64,000 nucleotides of DNA, taken from positions 360,683-424,682 of the forward strand of contig JABYQU010000031.1 in NCBI GenBank assembly GCA_022264855.1, written 5' to 3'. The stretch comes from Lenzites betulinus. Taxonomy: Eukaryota > Basidiomycota > Agaricomycetes > Polyporales > Polyporaceae. Made by a program: the position numbers and the translations under genes. The notes below the pieces were generated by a model. It saw only the letters and a program-made list of their open reading frames with translations, had not been told where the DNA came from and did no database searches. Positions 21,205-33,134 of this stretch are shown one piece after another; the stretch's first letter is position 1; the number at the start of each line of letters is the position of its first letter.

Positions 21205-23767
21205 ATGGACGGCCAACCTCGCTGGGAGACACTATCCACCTCCGAATCAGAATCCTCACCGGCCCCGACACGCGCGCCTGGCTCGCGGAGCCCGACGAAA
21301 TCCACCCCAGGTGGGGCCGCTTTCCGACATGGGACCCTCGCGAAGGAAGACTCGAGGAAGGCGTTGGTGGTCTCGGACAGCGAGGAGGAGCGACAGCGGT
21401 GAGCATTGCCGTGTCTTCTGTGCATTCTCACCCTCCATGCTTCATGAGCAAGGTTGCTGACAGTATGTGGCCATTGTGACCCCATAGACGAATGAAGCTG
21501 AAGCCGCGCGGGCGCGCAGTGCTAGCGAGCATGAGTGTGAACAAGAACCTCACGGTAATCGAGATCCTCGACTCGGAGGACGAAGACGAGAAGAGGGAAG
21601 ACGCGTCTGAGTGAGTGCGGATCTACTTCGCGCATCCTGCTTCTGTGGTCTGTCCGCGCCACCGAAAGCGCTCACCATGTACCCTTATAGTGCGTCTGTT
21701 CTTGCGCAAAAGACAGTCTCGCAGGTCGAGAGTCCAGACGGGACACCTGTACGACGGCCGGCACGCAGGCCCCACAAGACCCCGCATGGGCGCCGTGTCA
21801 TCCTCAGCTCCGAGGACGAAGACGAGGACTGTCTGCAGGATGATTGTGCGAAGGGACGGGCATCTCCGACCACGCCCGCCCGCCCTGCACGCCGTCGCCT
21901 TCCGCTGGATGACGACGTCATTGACTTGACGGTCTCTTCTCCGGAGCCAGAACCTCGTCCCGAGTCGCAGAAAGCGAGCGCTCCTCCCGAGGCCCTCACC
22001 ACACCGGGGGAGAATGTACAAGATGCGAGTAAGCCGAAGGGTAAGGGGAAGCGTCCAACGACGCAACACGCCTCCGCTGCAGAGGAGGCAAAGAACATCA
22101 TTCCGCTCTTCCTCGACAGTGACGACGAGGACAATGAAAACAGTGGCGAAGCAGAGGACCCGTTCGCCTTCGATGACGGTTCCATCCTCGTTCTGTAAGT
22201 CGCATCCCAATGTGGGGAAAGCGTATGCACTGAGCCCTCAGTAACAGCAACGAGCCTCCCGCTGCGCGAAAGCCTCTCCGGAAGGCCGCTACACCAGCTC
22301 GGACCACCCAAGGGAGCCCGTTCACGCCTCTGCGCCCTTCCCAACTCTCAGACCGCCCGAATGCCAACACCTTCGACCTACTCGCGAACGAGGACTCCTC
22401 CGACGAATCAGACTCGGACATCTTCGGGCTCGACCCCGTCAAGCCCAAGTCACGTCCGGCTAGGATCGAGTCCAACGCACGCCCCGCCGTGCCCAGCCCC
22501 GCGCCCAGTAAGCCGGGCAAGGCGCCGCGTATGACAGCCAAGAAGCGGCGGGAGGCAGAGCTCGAGCGCCTGCGAACATACGCCGCGGATTTCTTCCGCG
22601 AGCTGAACGAGACGGTGTTTGGGGGCGGGATTCCGGAGAATACGCCACTTGTGTGGAGTAAGCGGCTGCTGACGACCGCGGGGAAGGCGCAGTGGTACAG
22701 GTGCGTGACTGGTGGGGTGTGATACGCGGCGAGGAGGGGCTAAGCGTGGGTGTGTGGACAGGGATCCTGTCAGCAAGGAGCATGTCACGTCGATTCAGCT
22801 TGCTGAGAAGATCCTGGATAATGAAGGTTCGTGCGGGCCTAAGTGTGAGTGCGAGATGTTGACGAAGATCCGTGTAGAACGTATTCGAAACACGCTCGCC
22901 CATGAGATGTGTCATCTTGCTTCCTGGGTGGTTAGCAAAGCTCCGAACGAGCAGCATGGCGCGATATTCAAAAGCTGGTATGTTGACCGATGCGTGACCT
23001 TGGCCTGTCTACTGACTTGTGGCGGGTGAATTCATAGGGGCCGCGAGGTTATGAGGAAACGAGCCGACGTAGAAGTCACGGTGAGTCGCTCCTAAGTTAT
23101 CATACCGCTGTTAGCTGCTGATGCTCCCTTATAGACAAAGCACGACTATGAAATTACCCATAAGTATCAGTGGAGTGCGTTCTGTTTCCACATGATCTCT
23201 AGCATGGCACATGACCAGGGAACTCACCCTTTTTATTCACAGAATGCGAAGATTGTTCCAAGGTGTAAGTCGAAGTCCCGGGTTTATGCCCATTCACCGC
23301 TGACGCATATATTGTTTTTCAGCTATGGCCGCCACTCGAAGTCGATCAACCCAGAGGAACATGGTACGTCGCTATCGCTCCAAGCAGCGTGTCTGCGCTA
23401 TGAAACTCACAACCGCTCTCACATTCTAGCATGCGGCGCGTGTAAAGGCGGTCGTCTCGTCCCGCAGTTCCAGACGCGCCAACGTGCACCTCGGACGCCC
23501 AAACCCAAGGCCGACAGCCAAAACGCAGCCACGCGCAGTCGAGGTAAGTCTTTCGCTTGTGGTAAATCCCTCAAGTGTTGTTTTACATGTTAATTGCCCA
23601 TGTTAGACTCACCGCTCGTGATGCCCGGGGCGTTCCCTGGTGGCTCCCCTGCCGTCCGGAAAGAGACTCGTGTCACCCTCGAGATCGATGATGAGAGCGA
23701 CTCGGATATCGAGATCCTCGCGCACACTTTCAAGGGAGTACAGATCGCTGGGACGATTGACGATTGA
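21205..23767 (+). CDS. SprT-like metalloprotease with SIM-rich acidic N terminus (GCNA/ACRC-like)
   Basis: Eleven exons (21205-21398, 21488-21610, 21691-22194, 22242-22700, 22762-22977, 23038-23080, 23135-23174, 23243-23264, 23323-23363, 23430-23543, 23607-23767) give 638 residues. The SprT domain contains the zinc-protease motif HEMCH in TLAHEMCHLASW, followed by a zinc ribbon (CEDC..CGAC). The N-terminal 300 residues are acidic and disordered with repeated hydrophobic-acidic motifs matching SUMO-interacting motifs: LVVSDSEEE, VIEILDSEDED, VILSSEDEDED, DVIDLTVSS and IIPLFLDSDDED. This plan, SIM array plus SprT domain plus zinc ribbon, is that of GCNA, which clears DNA-protein crosslinks. A last acidic patch (IDDESDSDIEIL) ends the protein. 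Spartan/Wss1 relatives are the alternative. Five MCB boxes lie upstream. Confidence 0.85.
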
Positions 23768-24234
23768 GCGGAACCCATGATGGACTACTACGGATTAATA
23801 GGCGCTTGTCTGGTTTCCGGTCCCATCTTCTCTAACATACTATATGTAGGCTGTTGTTGCTTCATGTAATGGTTTCGTGGGTTTGCGCAGGTAATGATTC
23901 AATAAACGTGTACATGTACAGCTCAAAGGAATTTAGGCTTCCGAATCCCTTCGAAGTAGCCGCGCGGGACTTACTCAAACTAGACGCCCAAATGCTTCAG
24001 CCACCGGTCGTTTCCAGCGGAGTTCAAAGTCTCACTGAACCTTAATCCTACCGACCACTGTACAGGACAACAGAAACTATCGCGCGCGCGCACACATCGA
24101 CACTGACGGCAAGGCCACCGCTCATCCTCCGGACAAGGCAAGCTCGCTCTCTGTGCTCACTCGGCTGTGACGCTGACCGTTGTTGTGCTTTGGGATTATC
24201 GCTGCAGCTCCTACACTCCTCAAGACCACACAAA
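23768..24234. other. Intergenic, GCNA 3' flank / S29 promoter
   Basis: 467 bp without a supported gene. A GCGCGCGCGCAC dinucleotide run lies near 24081-24092. Confidence 0.4.
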
Positions 24235-24563
24235 ATGACCCACGACGCCATTTGGTTCTCTCGTCCCCGCAAGTACGGCAAGGGCAGCCGTCAGTGGTGA
24301 GTGTCCTCTACCTTATTCCTGAGAGCTTTAGGATGGGAGAGTGGTGGTGGTCGAAACTGAAAGGAACGTGCATGCTGACGGATGGACTGGACAGCCGTCT
24401 CTGCGCGCACCAGGCTGGTCTCATCCGCAAGTACGGCCTTGACCTCTGCCGTCAGTGCTTCCGTGAGAAGGCTGCCAGCATCGGTTTCACCAAGGTGCGC
24501 ATCTTGCGCTTTCCCCGTATCTCAGCACAGCACACTCATGTCTGATGTTTACAGACCCGGTGA
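24235..24563 (+). CDS. RPS29: 40S ribosomal protein S29 (uS14)
   Basis: Exons 24235-24296, 24395-24494 and 24555-24563 give exactly 56 residues, the canonical length. Sequence [20 protein letters not shown] then CRLC and CRQC, the four zinc-binding cysteines of eukaryotic uS14, and ending IGFTKTR. The last exon is only nine bases (ACC CGG TGA). Part of the small subunit head near the mRNA entry/decoding site. The small size and splitting hide it from simple ORF searches. Confidence 0.95.
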
Positions 24564-25728
24564 AAGTGTTGTGTAGGACTTCGTCTTCGCTCTCTGCCAT
24601 CGCTTTCGGCCTTTCCTTGTCTCTCTACACCAGCACGCGCGGCACACCATAAAATGCCCCCCCCCCCATGTATGCAGTAGTATGCCATGCCATCCTGAAC
24701 ACGACTTTCCGCACATGGGCTTCACCGACCACTGCTTGGGACCATTCCTGTGTGATTCATCCCCAAGAATATCCAGACAACTCCATTGGCTTGCCTTCCA
24801 ACCTAGTCTCATGAATCGTGCTGTGGATGCGCTTCCTGCTACACGGCGGGCATTAAACCATTGGGGATAGGTTAAGATGGGTCCAAAAGTTGAGACAAGA
24901 GGTAAACTTTCGGCCGACTTGTCGTGTTTTGAGTGAGTTGCAAAGGATTTTCATCCAGTGTTCACCTCCTGTTTCGGATTTTGAAAGGTTTTGCTCGGTC
25001 GGCAACGAGCCACTGCCTGCCGTGCCATTGGCGTTGTGTACAGGCTCAATTGACTCAAGGCTCTGAGTTGATCTCAAGATGGGGTAAGGACATGTCCTTA
25101 CCCCATGTGCAAAAGCCTCTCAGAATACGGTGAATTCAGGCACTTCACGTACTCTAAAGCGTTGCGCATACGGGTACCGACATACGTACCGGTGAGCCGC
25201 GGCGGGCACGGGACGCGCTGAGGTCGACGGCTAATCTACAAGCACTATTCATGTACCTACACGAAGCCTTGATCGGTCCTCGTTCATAGCGTTCATCTCT
25301 TACACTCTCCCATCATCTGTATTGCCGCAACTGCCCTTATATCTCGACATTTGGCTCCCAGTCATAGGCAACATGCGCACCGGCAACGGCAGTCAAATGG
25401 GGTACATGGGAGTACAGCATCGGCTAGGAACAAAAGCCGCCTCGTGTTGTGAGTTCCTTTTGTGCCCAGGCGCATATACTCCACCCCGCTGCCACGCCAA
25501 AGCCTCTCTGCTCGCTCTGTGCTGCACCCTAGAAACATAGATAAGCTCTCGGCGACTTCCTGCACGGGTTGCAATCACTTTTTCTCCGCTCCACGCGTCT
25601 CTCGAGTTCTCCCGGCAACTCCGTTCCACGCAATCTTCACCTTCGTATTCCGGGCTGCGCTCGGGCCTTTCTCTCGTCTCTGACCACCACCACCACCACT
25701 CCTTGAGACCGCCTTGACATCGCTTACG
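24564..25728. other. Intergenic with a 28-bp perfect palindrome
   Basis: 1.16 kb without a gene. A C11 homopolymer lies near 24655-24666. A perfect palindrome is at 25079-25106 (separate entry). The last 150 bp are CT/CAC-rich, like a core promoter for the GH16 copy 2 gene. Confidence 0.5.
25079..25106. repeat. 28-bp perfect palindrome
   Basis: Arms ATGGGGTAAGGACA and its exact complement with no spacer; the centre is CATG. Outer bases do not pair. It lies in intergenic DNA between S29 and the second GH16 gene. Could bind a dimeric factor or be a remnant of a palindromic transposon end. Confidence 0.9.
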
Positions 25729-27341
25729 ATGCGTCTCAACCTCCATGTGCCTGTCCTCGTTTTCCTCCTCGTGAACACTGCCGATGCAAACCTACTGTCT
25801 CGGGGTACCGACTCTCTGGCAAGAGCGGTCAACCGCGCTCATCACAGAGCGGCCAAGCGGAGCACCGGACTGGCGAGGGACCTCCGTCGTGCATTCTCCG
25901 GTATGCTGTTTCAGCAGCAGGAGCTTGACACCACTCCCCAGAAGGTTTACTGCGTCAGCGGATCGAGTTTGACAAGTGGGAGCAATGGTACATCCGACTC
26001 TTCAACATCCTCGCTACCCTCTGGCTCTGCGTCCGCGCATTCCTCGGGAGCCACTCAACACTCTTCAACAGCGTCCGGTGCTGCACCTACAAGCACCGGG
26101 TCCTCCACGTCGGCTTCCCCGTGGAAGATATCCAAGACATACGTGCGTATCCACTATATGCTGTTCGTTTCCATCTCTTACTCAGAACTACCAATACTAG
26201 CAAGGAGATTCCTTCTTTGACGGTTGGGGGTTCTGGGATACGGATGACCCAACACATGGTACCGTGCAATATGTCGACCGTGACACAGCGGTAAGGCTCA
26301 ATTCAACATAACCATCCACTACCTTCTCAAGAATACCCCATTCACTAGAACTCCTCGAACCTGATTGAGATTAACTCGGACGGACACGCCATTATGCGCG
26401 TCGACACCACCGCACAAGTCTCTGGCAACCGCAAGTCTGTGCGAATCACGACCACCGACAGCTTCACCGGCGGGCTCGTCGTGCTCGACGCGGTACACAT
26501 GCCAACTGGGTGTGGGACATGGCCCGCGTTCTGGAGCAACGGTCCGAACTGGCCGACTGGCGGCGAAATCGACATTGTCGAGGGCGTAAACGACTACTCT
26601 AACAACCAGGCGACGATTCATACTGCCCACGGCTGCACGATCCCTTCCAGTAACTCTGCGACGCTCAATATCACCGGAAATGTGGTCGGCGGAACGAACT
26701 GTGCTGCTGCCGAGACCGGCAACGCGGGATGCGGGATGACTGCCACGCAGAGCAACACGTACGGCGTCGACTTCAACAACAACGGCGGAGGCGTGTATGC
26801 GAGTGCGTGATATCCGCGCCTTGCAACGTAATTGTTGAGACTAATATGTGTTGCGGTGCAGTGCAATGGGTCGATAGCGGCATCTCCGTCTGGTTCTTCC
26901 CGCGGAGTTCTATCCCCTCCGATCTCAGTTCAGGTGCGCCAGTACCGAACGGCTGGGGCAAGCCCATGGCGCACTGGCCGGCGACGGACTGCAACATGTC
27001 GACGTTCTTCTACCAACATGTCGCCATCTTCGACACCACTCTCTGGTACAACTTTCCCCTCCAATAATATTGCTGAATGAGTCACTAACCAACGAGGATT
27101 ATGCAGTGGCGACTGGGCAGGCAGCGTCTGGAACACCGCCGGCGGCGCCGGGCAGGAGCAGAGCTGTGCGACGCGCACCGGTGTCTCGACATGCGCGGAG
27201 TTCGTGCAGAACCACGGCTCCTCGTTCAGTGATGCTTGTGCGTGTGCCGTCTTTCACATTTCATCCCGGGTCCACTGTGTAGCTCGATCGCTCACATTTC
27301 TCGCAGATTGGGAGGTCAACTACGTGAAGATATACCAATAG
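25729..27341 (+). CDS. Secreted GH16 endo-beta-glucanase-like protein (copy 2)
   Basis: Paralogue of the gene at 15751-17528, same order of parts: signal peptide (MRLNLHVPVLVFLLVNTADA), KR processing site in AAKRSTG, Ser/Thr linker, GH16 domain. Catalytic motif GGEIDIVEGVND with both Glu and the Asp; GCGTWPAFWSNGPNWP, WFFPRSSIPSDL, FYQHVAIFDTTLCGDWAGSVW and YWEVNYVKIYQ conserved with copy 1. The first ATG is at 25729; an upstream TTG frame extension is not used. Splice sites match copy 1 except that the WSNG-PNWP intron is missing here. The two copies are 8 kb apart in the same orientation with the Rap1, GCNA and S29 genes between them. Confidence 0.88.
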
Positions 27342-27796
27342 AGCACGCATGCGCATGTGCGCGGGCCACCGGTGGTCCGGGCACGCGCACGGCGAGGCTA
27401 TGACGGGTCAAGATCTAGACATGATATAGGACACGACATCTCATGGGGTTCGGATGTATTACTTCTGGTGTAACATGTTAAGGGCATTAATGTAGCATTG
27501 TTTATTGGGACGTTCGTGGTGGATGCGTGGACGGCGGTGCAGCCAAATCCGTTGATCCCCAAACTGATTCTAGGTCGACTCTCCAAGCTTAATGAACGAG
27601 CGAGCGCTTCGACTGCATTGTGGCTTGCTGGACGCCACGAAGACCCTTGCAACATTGATATTGTACGTAGGTTCGATTGATGCTAGATTCCATAGCACAG
27701 ATGTGCAGGAACTTGATAGGGGTTTCGACAGATATCGAAACGAAGCCTTCGAGACTTCATACAACTCACACATTCATTCATACTACACAAGCCGGG
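27342..27796. other. Intergenic, GH16 3' flank / Fpg promoter
   Basis: 455 bp; no coding exon, RNA gene or repeat recognised. Confidence 0.4.
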
Positions 27797-29571
27797 ATGC
27801 CCGAACTACCTGGTACGTTGAGATGGCCTTGCATTATCCCGACTATTGGCACTGCGGCCTGAGAGCTGCTGTCGGTCTGCGCGAAGAGAACTTCCCGGCA
27901 CAAACGTTGTTCTATCCATTGCGGTGATGTATTGCTAACTTGCGCGTTCGGCGCGTCATCTCTTCAGAGGTCGAACGTGCCGCGAAACTCCTGCGCGAAG
28001 TCGCAGTGGGGAAGAAGATCGTCGACGTCGAAGCGGTGGAGGACACGATAGTCTTCGCCGGTGTGACGCGTGAAGAATTCGTGCGTCGTTACAGTACTTT
28101 GTTAGATTCCCTACCAGTGCCCCTGATGAATTTTCTCTGTTCTGTGTAGGCTGCAGAGCTAAAAGGACGCACCGTGAAGGACGCACAGCGATATGGTCCG
28201 TCCGTCCAGTAGTATAGACGTATAACGGAATTTGCTGATACATATACAGGGAAGGTATTCTACCTGTTGCTCGATGGCGAGGGAAGGCATCCCGTGATGC
28301 ACTTCGGTATGACAGGGATGCTTCAGGTCAGTTTTTGCTAAGCTCGAACGGACCGTGCTCATTGAATGACACTACATCCTCTACCAGGTCAAAGGACAGC
28401 TTGCGACATACTACAGGGAAACACCAAGGAAGGCCTCGACCGACTGGCCGCCCCGCTTCATGAAGGTTCGTGCCCCCAATTTGCGCGATTTCTTTCCTAA
28501 GGTACATCCTAATCCCTTCCACAGTTCATCCTTCACCTCCAATCCACCGAATCAGGTAGTAAGACGGAAGAAACCCACCTCGCGTTCCTCGACGCCCGTC
28601 GACTAGGGCGCATACGACTGTGCAAATCCCCGCTTACAGAGCCACCTATTTCTTCCCTCGGGTTCGACCCGCTTCTGTCAATGCCTGATATCGACGACTT
28701 CAAGAAGGCCGTTCGCAAAAGGTCGTGTCCAGTCAAAGCACTGCTGCTCGACCAGTCGTTCAGTGCCGGGGTGGGCAACTGGGTCGCTGGTGCGTCCTAT
28801 CTGAGCCCTAGAATCCTTCTCATGACATCTCCAGGCTGATGTTCGCCATATTTGCAGATGAGATCCTATATCATGCCCGGGTACATCCCGAGGAGCGCTG
28901 CAACACATTTACGGACGAGCAGCTGGACGCACTGTACAAACAGACGTCTGAAGTCTGCCGGGTGGCTGTCTCCGTGAACGCGGACGACTCAAAGTTCCCA
29001 GACGACTGGTTATTCAAGTATCGCTGGGTCTGTCGCTCCTCGTCCTTTTTTGCGCAGCTCAGCACTGACTGGTGTACATAGGGTAAGGGCAAGAAGGAGA
29101 AGCACACGCTGACTCTGGTGAGCTGCCTTGAATGATGAGTGAGGCTCTGTTTTCCGACCGCGGATGGCATCACAGCCCGATGGGAAGCCCGCAACTATCA
29201 AATGGCTCACGGTCGGTGGCCGAACGTCTGCCTACGTCGCGGAGCTCCAGAAGCCTGGGCGATGTGCAATTTCCAAGCCGGTAAGCCCCCGTTGCCTATA
29301 ACATTCGTGCATGCGCCAATCGTGATCATGCTTCCCGTATGTCTGCAGGACGAGGCGGAAGAAGACGAGAGCGACCTCACTCCTCTGTCTGGTGACGATG
29401 CTGGTCAGAGTGAGGGGACGGTGCGGCGCAAAATGAAACGCAAGGTAATCTCGGGTGCCCGTGATTTCTTCCAAGTGTCGATTAGCTTACAAGACTATAC
29501 AGCTGAAGATTGACGAGGACGCCCCGAAGCGGGCAAGCACCCGCCAGCGGACGACCCTTGCGAGGCCATGA
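27797..29571 (+). CDS. Formamidopyrimidine-DNA glycosylase (Fpg/MutM family)
   Basis: Bifunctional base-excision repair enzyme for oxidised purines. Exon 1 (27797-27812) encodes MPELP and splices to 27968 to complete MPELPEVERAAKLLREV; Pro2 is the Schiff-base nucleophile and Glu3 the catalytic acid. Next: GRTVKDAQRYGKVFYLLL with the conserved Lys, MHFGMTGML, the H2TH region SAGVGNWVADEILYHARVHP and a zincless-finger segment (LPDGKPATIKWLTVGGRTSAYVAELQK region) where bacterial enzymes carry four Cys. That zincless form is usual in plant and fungal Fpg. The C terminus (EAEEDESDLT, then KMKRKLKIDEDAPKR) is an acidic-basic extension with a nuclear-signal look. About ten short introns. Confidence 0.9.
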
Positions 29572-29760
29572 TCCTGATACATACATCTTTATTCTTGACA
29601 TGCTATCTACCCGTACCGTATATAATAAAGGGTTTAGGGAGCCCAAAGGAGCAGTATATTTGCGTACCCATGATCTCCTAGATCTGCAGTATAGGCAAAG
29701 CCTAAAACGTCCACAAGTGCATTCAATCACTCAGCAAAGCACGGTAAGTCCTTCTGTTAC

Positions 29761-29855
29761 GGCAGTGTAGCCAAGTGGTTACGGCGTCACGTTTAGGCCT
29801 TTTAGACTATCACCGTGATGGGTTTCCCGCGCGAGTTCGAATCTCGTCACTGTCA
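29761..29855 (+). tRNA. tRNA-Leu (UAG) with intron
   Basis: Acceptor GGCAGTG (29761-29767) pairs with CACTGTC (29848-29854, one G-U); discriminator A at 29855. D-stem GCC/GGC, anticodon stem TCACG (29787-29791) with CGTGA (29814-29818), anticodon TAG at 29794-29796, intron about 29798-29812 (15 nt) after the base 3' to the anticodon, a long variable arm (GGGTTTCCC) and T-arm GCGAG-TTCGAAT-CTCGT. The long variable arm and anticodon fit leucine. CCA is not encoded, as expected. Confidence 0.8.
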
Positions 29856-29941
29856 ACGTTTTTGCAGATCAATGCATGCAATTGAGTACTGTCCAGGATG
29901 TGAACAAACAAAATATCGGTACAAATATTGTACATGTTGGA

Positions 29942-32900
29942 TTACACGCCATCGCGGACGTTGGCCTTTGCCTTTCCCTTGAGCCTGCGCTTCTCCGCCT
30001 CGAGATGGTCGGGATCCCACTCGTTCGGCAGCCGGATCCGCACCGTCCCATCGTCTGCAGCGGACGCCAGTGTTCTCCCATCTGGGCTGAACGCCAACAC
30101 CGTGACCTTGTCGTCGTGCTCCGTGAACGTCGCCAGACACACGCCGTCCTCCGCACGCCAAAGCCGGACGGTGTCGTCGTTCGACGCCGACGCGATGTAC
30201 TTCTCGTCCGGCGAGAAGACACCGGCGTTGAGGATGCCCGTGTGGCCCTCCATCGTGAGCTTGCGCTCGCCCGTGTGCGAGTCGTAGATGCGCATCGTTG
30301 AGTCGCCCGACACGGTGAGGATCCGCGAGCCGTCCTTCGTGAACCAGACGTTCCACACCGGCCCCTTGTGCGGCGCAAGGCTGAGCAGCATCTCCCCCGT
30401 CCGCACGGACCACACCTTCGCGGTCAGGTCGTCCGAGCACGTCACGATCCGCAGGCTGTCCGCGTCGAAGTCCGCGGTCCACACCGTCCCCTGGTGGCCG
30501 CGCAGCACGGCGTGGATCGTGCCCTCCTCGACGTTCCACAGGCGCGCCCGGTTGTCCGCGCCCGCCGTGTACAGCCAGCGGCTGTCGCGCGAGAACTTCA
30601 CGGACGTGATCATCGTCTCGTGGCCCTCGAGCACGTACAGCTCCTCGTACGTCTCCGCGTCCCAGATGCGCGCCGTGCAGTCGTCCGAGCCCGACGCGAG
30701 CCACTTCCCGTCCGGCGACCACGCGAGCGTGTGCAGCATGTTCGTGTGCCCGCTCAGCGTCGCGAGCGGCGTGTCCGCCGTGACGGACCAGATAATGACG
30801 TCGCCGTCCCCGCTCGCGGACGCGACGCACGTGTCGTCGGGCGCGAAGACGACCACCCACACCGCGTCCGTGTGCGCTTCCCACCGGCGCACGATCGTCT
30901 GCGTCGCGGTATCCCAGAGCAGGATGTACGAATCGTCCCCGCCTGTCGCGAGCCACTTGCTGTCGTGTGAGTACGCGAGCGAGGTCACCGGACGCGTGTG
31001 CCCGAGGCTGGCCTCTCTCACGGCGAGCATGTCCGTCTTTTCTGGCGGGACCGCTCGTGTCTCTTCTACCAATTCTTCCTTTTTCTGTGGGGGCTCGTCG
31101 TCGTCGTCGTCGTCGTCTGAGGGAAGTGGAATAGCGGCGGCGAACGAGATGGATACGTCGTCGGATACTGTGTCTGGGCTGCCGGCGCGGGAGCTCGGCC
31201 ACGGTGGCCACTCGTAGTCAGCAGGGGTATCTGGTGGGTCCTCGTCTTCGTCCTCTGGCAATGGTACGGAGGCAGCATAAGCGGTGGACGGATCACCGAC
31301 TACAGGGCTAGATGCGCGGGGGCTGAAAGGAGCAGACGCTACCTCAGCTCGTACCGGGCTGTCAAGTTCTTGTTCTTCCGGCCCTGGAGGCTCTTGCGGA
31401 TGCGCCGCTTGTTCTTCCAGTCGCCTCTCTTCCTGGGCTTCCGATAACAGGCGTCCGGCCAACGGTTCTGGAGTCGGGTCTGGAGGATATATGAGTTGGA
31501 TGTCAAGAAGCAAATGCGCACAACTTGCCCGGGGGTACAAGATCTGACGCCACAGATGCGGCGGTGGCGTCTTCTGTGGCTTCGTCCCAAAACAGTGAGT
31601 GGTCCACGGCCACTATCCCAGCTGTGGGTGGCGTATGGCAGAAGAAATTCTGCAATGTTAGCACCCTACTCGATGTATGCTAATCTGCGTGGTTTACCTC
31701 CTCTATCGTCGACTTCAATAGGCGGTCTACGTTCGTGGATAGCAGCTGCCAGTGCGGCGTCCCCTGGGAACTCTGAATCCTTGCATCCGCATGTCATTAT
31801 CTACGTGCGAGCCTCAGGAATAGATGTGAGCTTACATGGAACAGCGCATACAGATCTGTATCGCACGCGATCGCGATGGACGCTCCAGAGTTCTTTTGAA
31901 GATGTTAGCCATGAATGCGGACTTGGCAGGATAGTTCGCAGGCCCACCTCGAGGATATAGTCGAGGAGTAACTCGACAGGATCATATGGCTGTCGATAGC
32001 GATACTGCCTTTCAGCGTCGCGTCCTTCCGACGTGCTGCGTGATCCACACACTCACCATGCCCCGCTCGGGCACCTCTCCAAAGTCGCTCGAGTTCGACG
32101 AAGCAGAGTCACCGGACCGTCCGCCACTCAACACCGCATATTGCGTGGAGTCGTCCGAGTCCCCGTCGTCGGGCAGCTCGTGCGGGCCCGCGCCCGCCTC
32201 CATGAAGCGCGGCCTCCACAGCTGGAGACGCCGCTTCGCCTTGTAGTAGTTCAGGAAGATACACTGGTTGAACGGGGCGGTCGCGGGGTCCATCGGTGCC
32301 GCCGTCTCAGACACGGGCGCGCGCGGGTCCTTCGACGGCCCGAAGTTGAAGTGCTGCCGCGCTGCGTCGTGGCTGCCGAACTTAACCTTGAGCTCAACGC
32401 TGCCCGCGGGCGTGAAGGACGCGCCGAGGCTGCCCTCGACGTTGCGCGCGTGCGCCTCGAACGCGCCGCACGCCCAGCGGCACGTCTTCTGCGTCCCGTG
32501 CACGAAGAAGATCTCCTGCGTGCGGAGGCCTATGCCCACCCGCTCGTTCGCGAACTCGACCCAGCTGTCGAAGTGCTCGCTCATGTGCCGCACGATGAAC
32601 AACTTCGAGGGCAGCTTGCGCGCCTGGACCGGCGTCTGGAAGCAGAGCACCCCGCCCGACTTCGCCTTGTGCGAGAACGTGATGCCCGCGTCGAGCGAGC
32701 ACAGCTGCTCGAGGCTGTTGGGAGGTGCGGATCCGTCAGCGGCTCGAAGGTCTGCACGCAGTGTAACGAATGCCAGGGACGTACCCGACGGGGCTCGCGC
32801 TCGCGCGCAGATCAACGCTGTGATCGGACACATGCGCGGAGGTGACGAGCGAATGCTTGATACTCCGCCAGTTCGACGTGGCCGAGGGCGGCGGGGTGAA

Positions 32901-33134
32901 GCGCACGAACGTCGGCGGCGTGCCGTGCTTCTGTTCCGGATCGTCCGCGTCCCTCATCGAGTGGAACAGGATCCAGAACTTGCCGTCGTCGTAGCGCACG
33001 ACGGTGCCGACCTCGATCTCAAACTCACGCGTGCCGTCCTCATTCTCCTCGAGCTCGCCATCCCAGACGGGATAGCCGTGGCCTTCTCCAAAGAGTGCCC
33101 TGCTGTAGACCTGATGCAGCGGTACTGGGGCCAT
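29942..33134 (-). CDS. Agaricomycete-specific N-terminal domain fused to eight WD40 repeats
   Basis: Seven exons (33134-32785, 32714-32057, 32004-31948, 31892-31836, 31779-31698, 31649-31539, 31479-29942) close exactly to 951 codons. The first 370 residues (start MAPVPLHQVYSRALFGEGHG, later FHSMRDADDPEQ, LCSLDAGITFSHKAKSGG and FFVHGTQKTCRWACGAFEA) resemble a multi-copy agaricomycete family of unknown function. A DPVELLLDYILE helix and a DTDLYALF segment follow, then an acidic, disordered linker. The C-terminal half has eight WD40 units, from GHTRPVTSLAYSHDSKWL to EHDDKVTVLAFSPDGRTL, most ending in a WD-like pair, so it can form one propeller. WD40 propellers are protein-binding platforms; no catalytic domain is seen. 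Function unknown. Confidence 0.8.

Noticed and set aside
31339..31590. Separate small Arg-rich gene on the minus strand
   Set aside because: It is exon 6 of the WD40 fusion gene read through its 59-nt intron; splicing at 31538/31480 restores the long frame.
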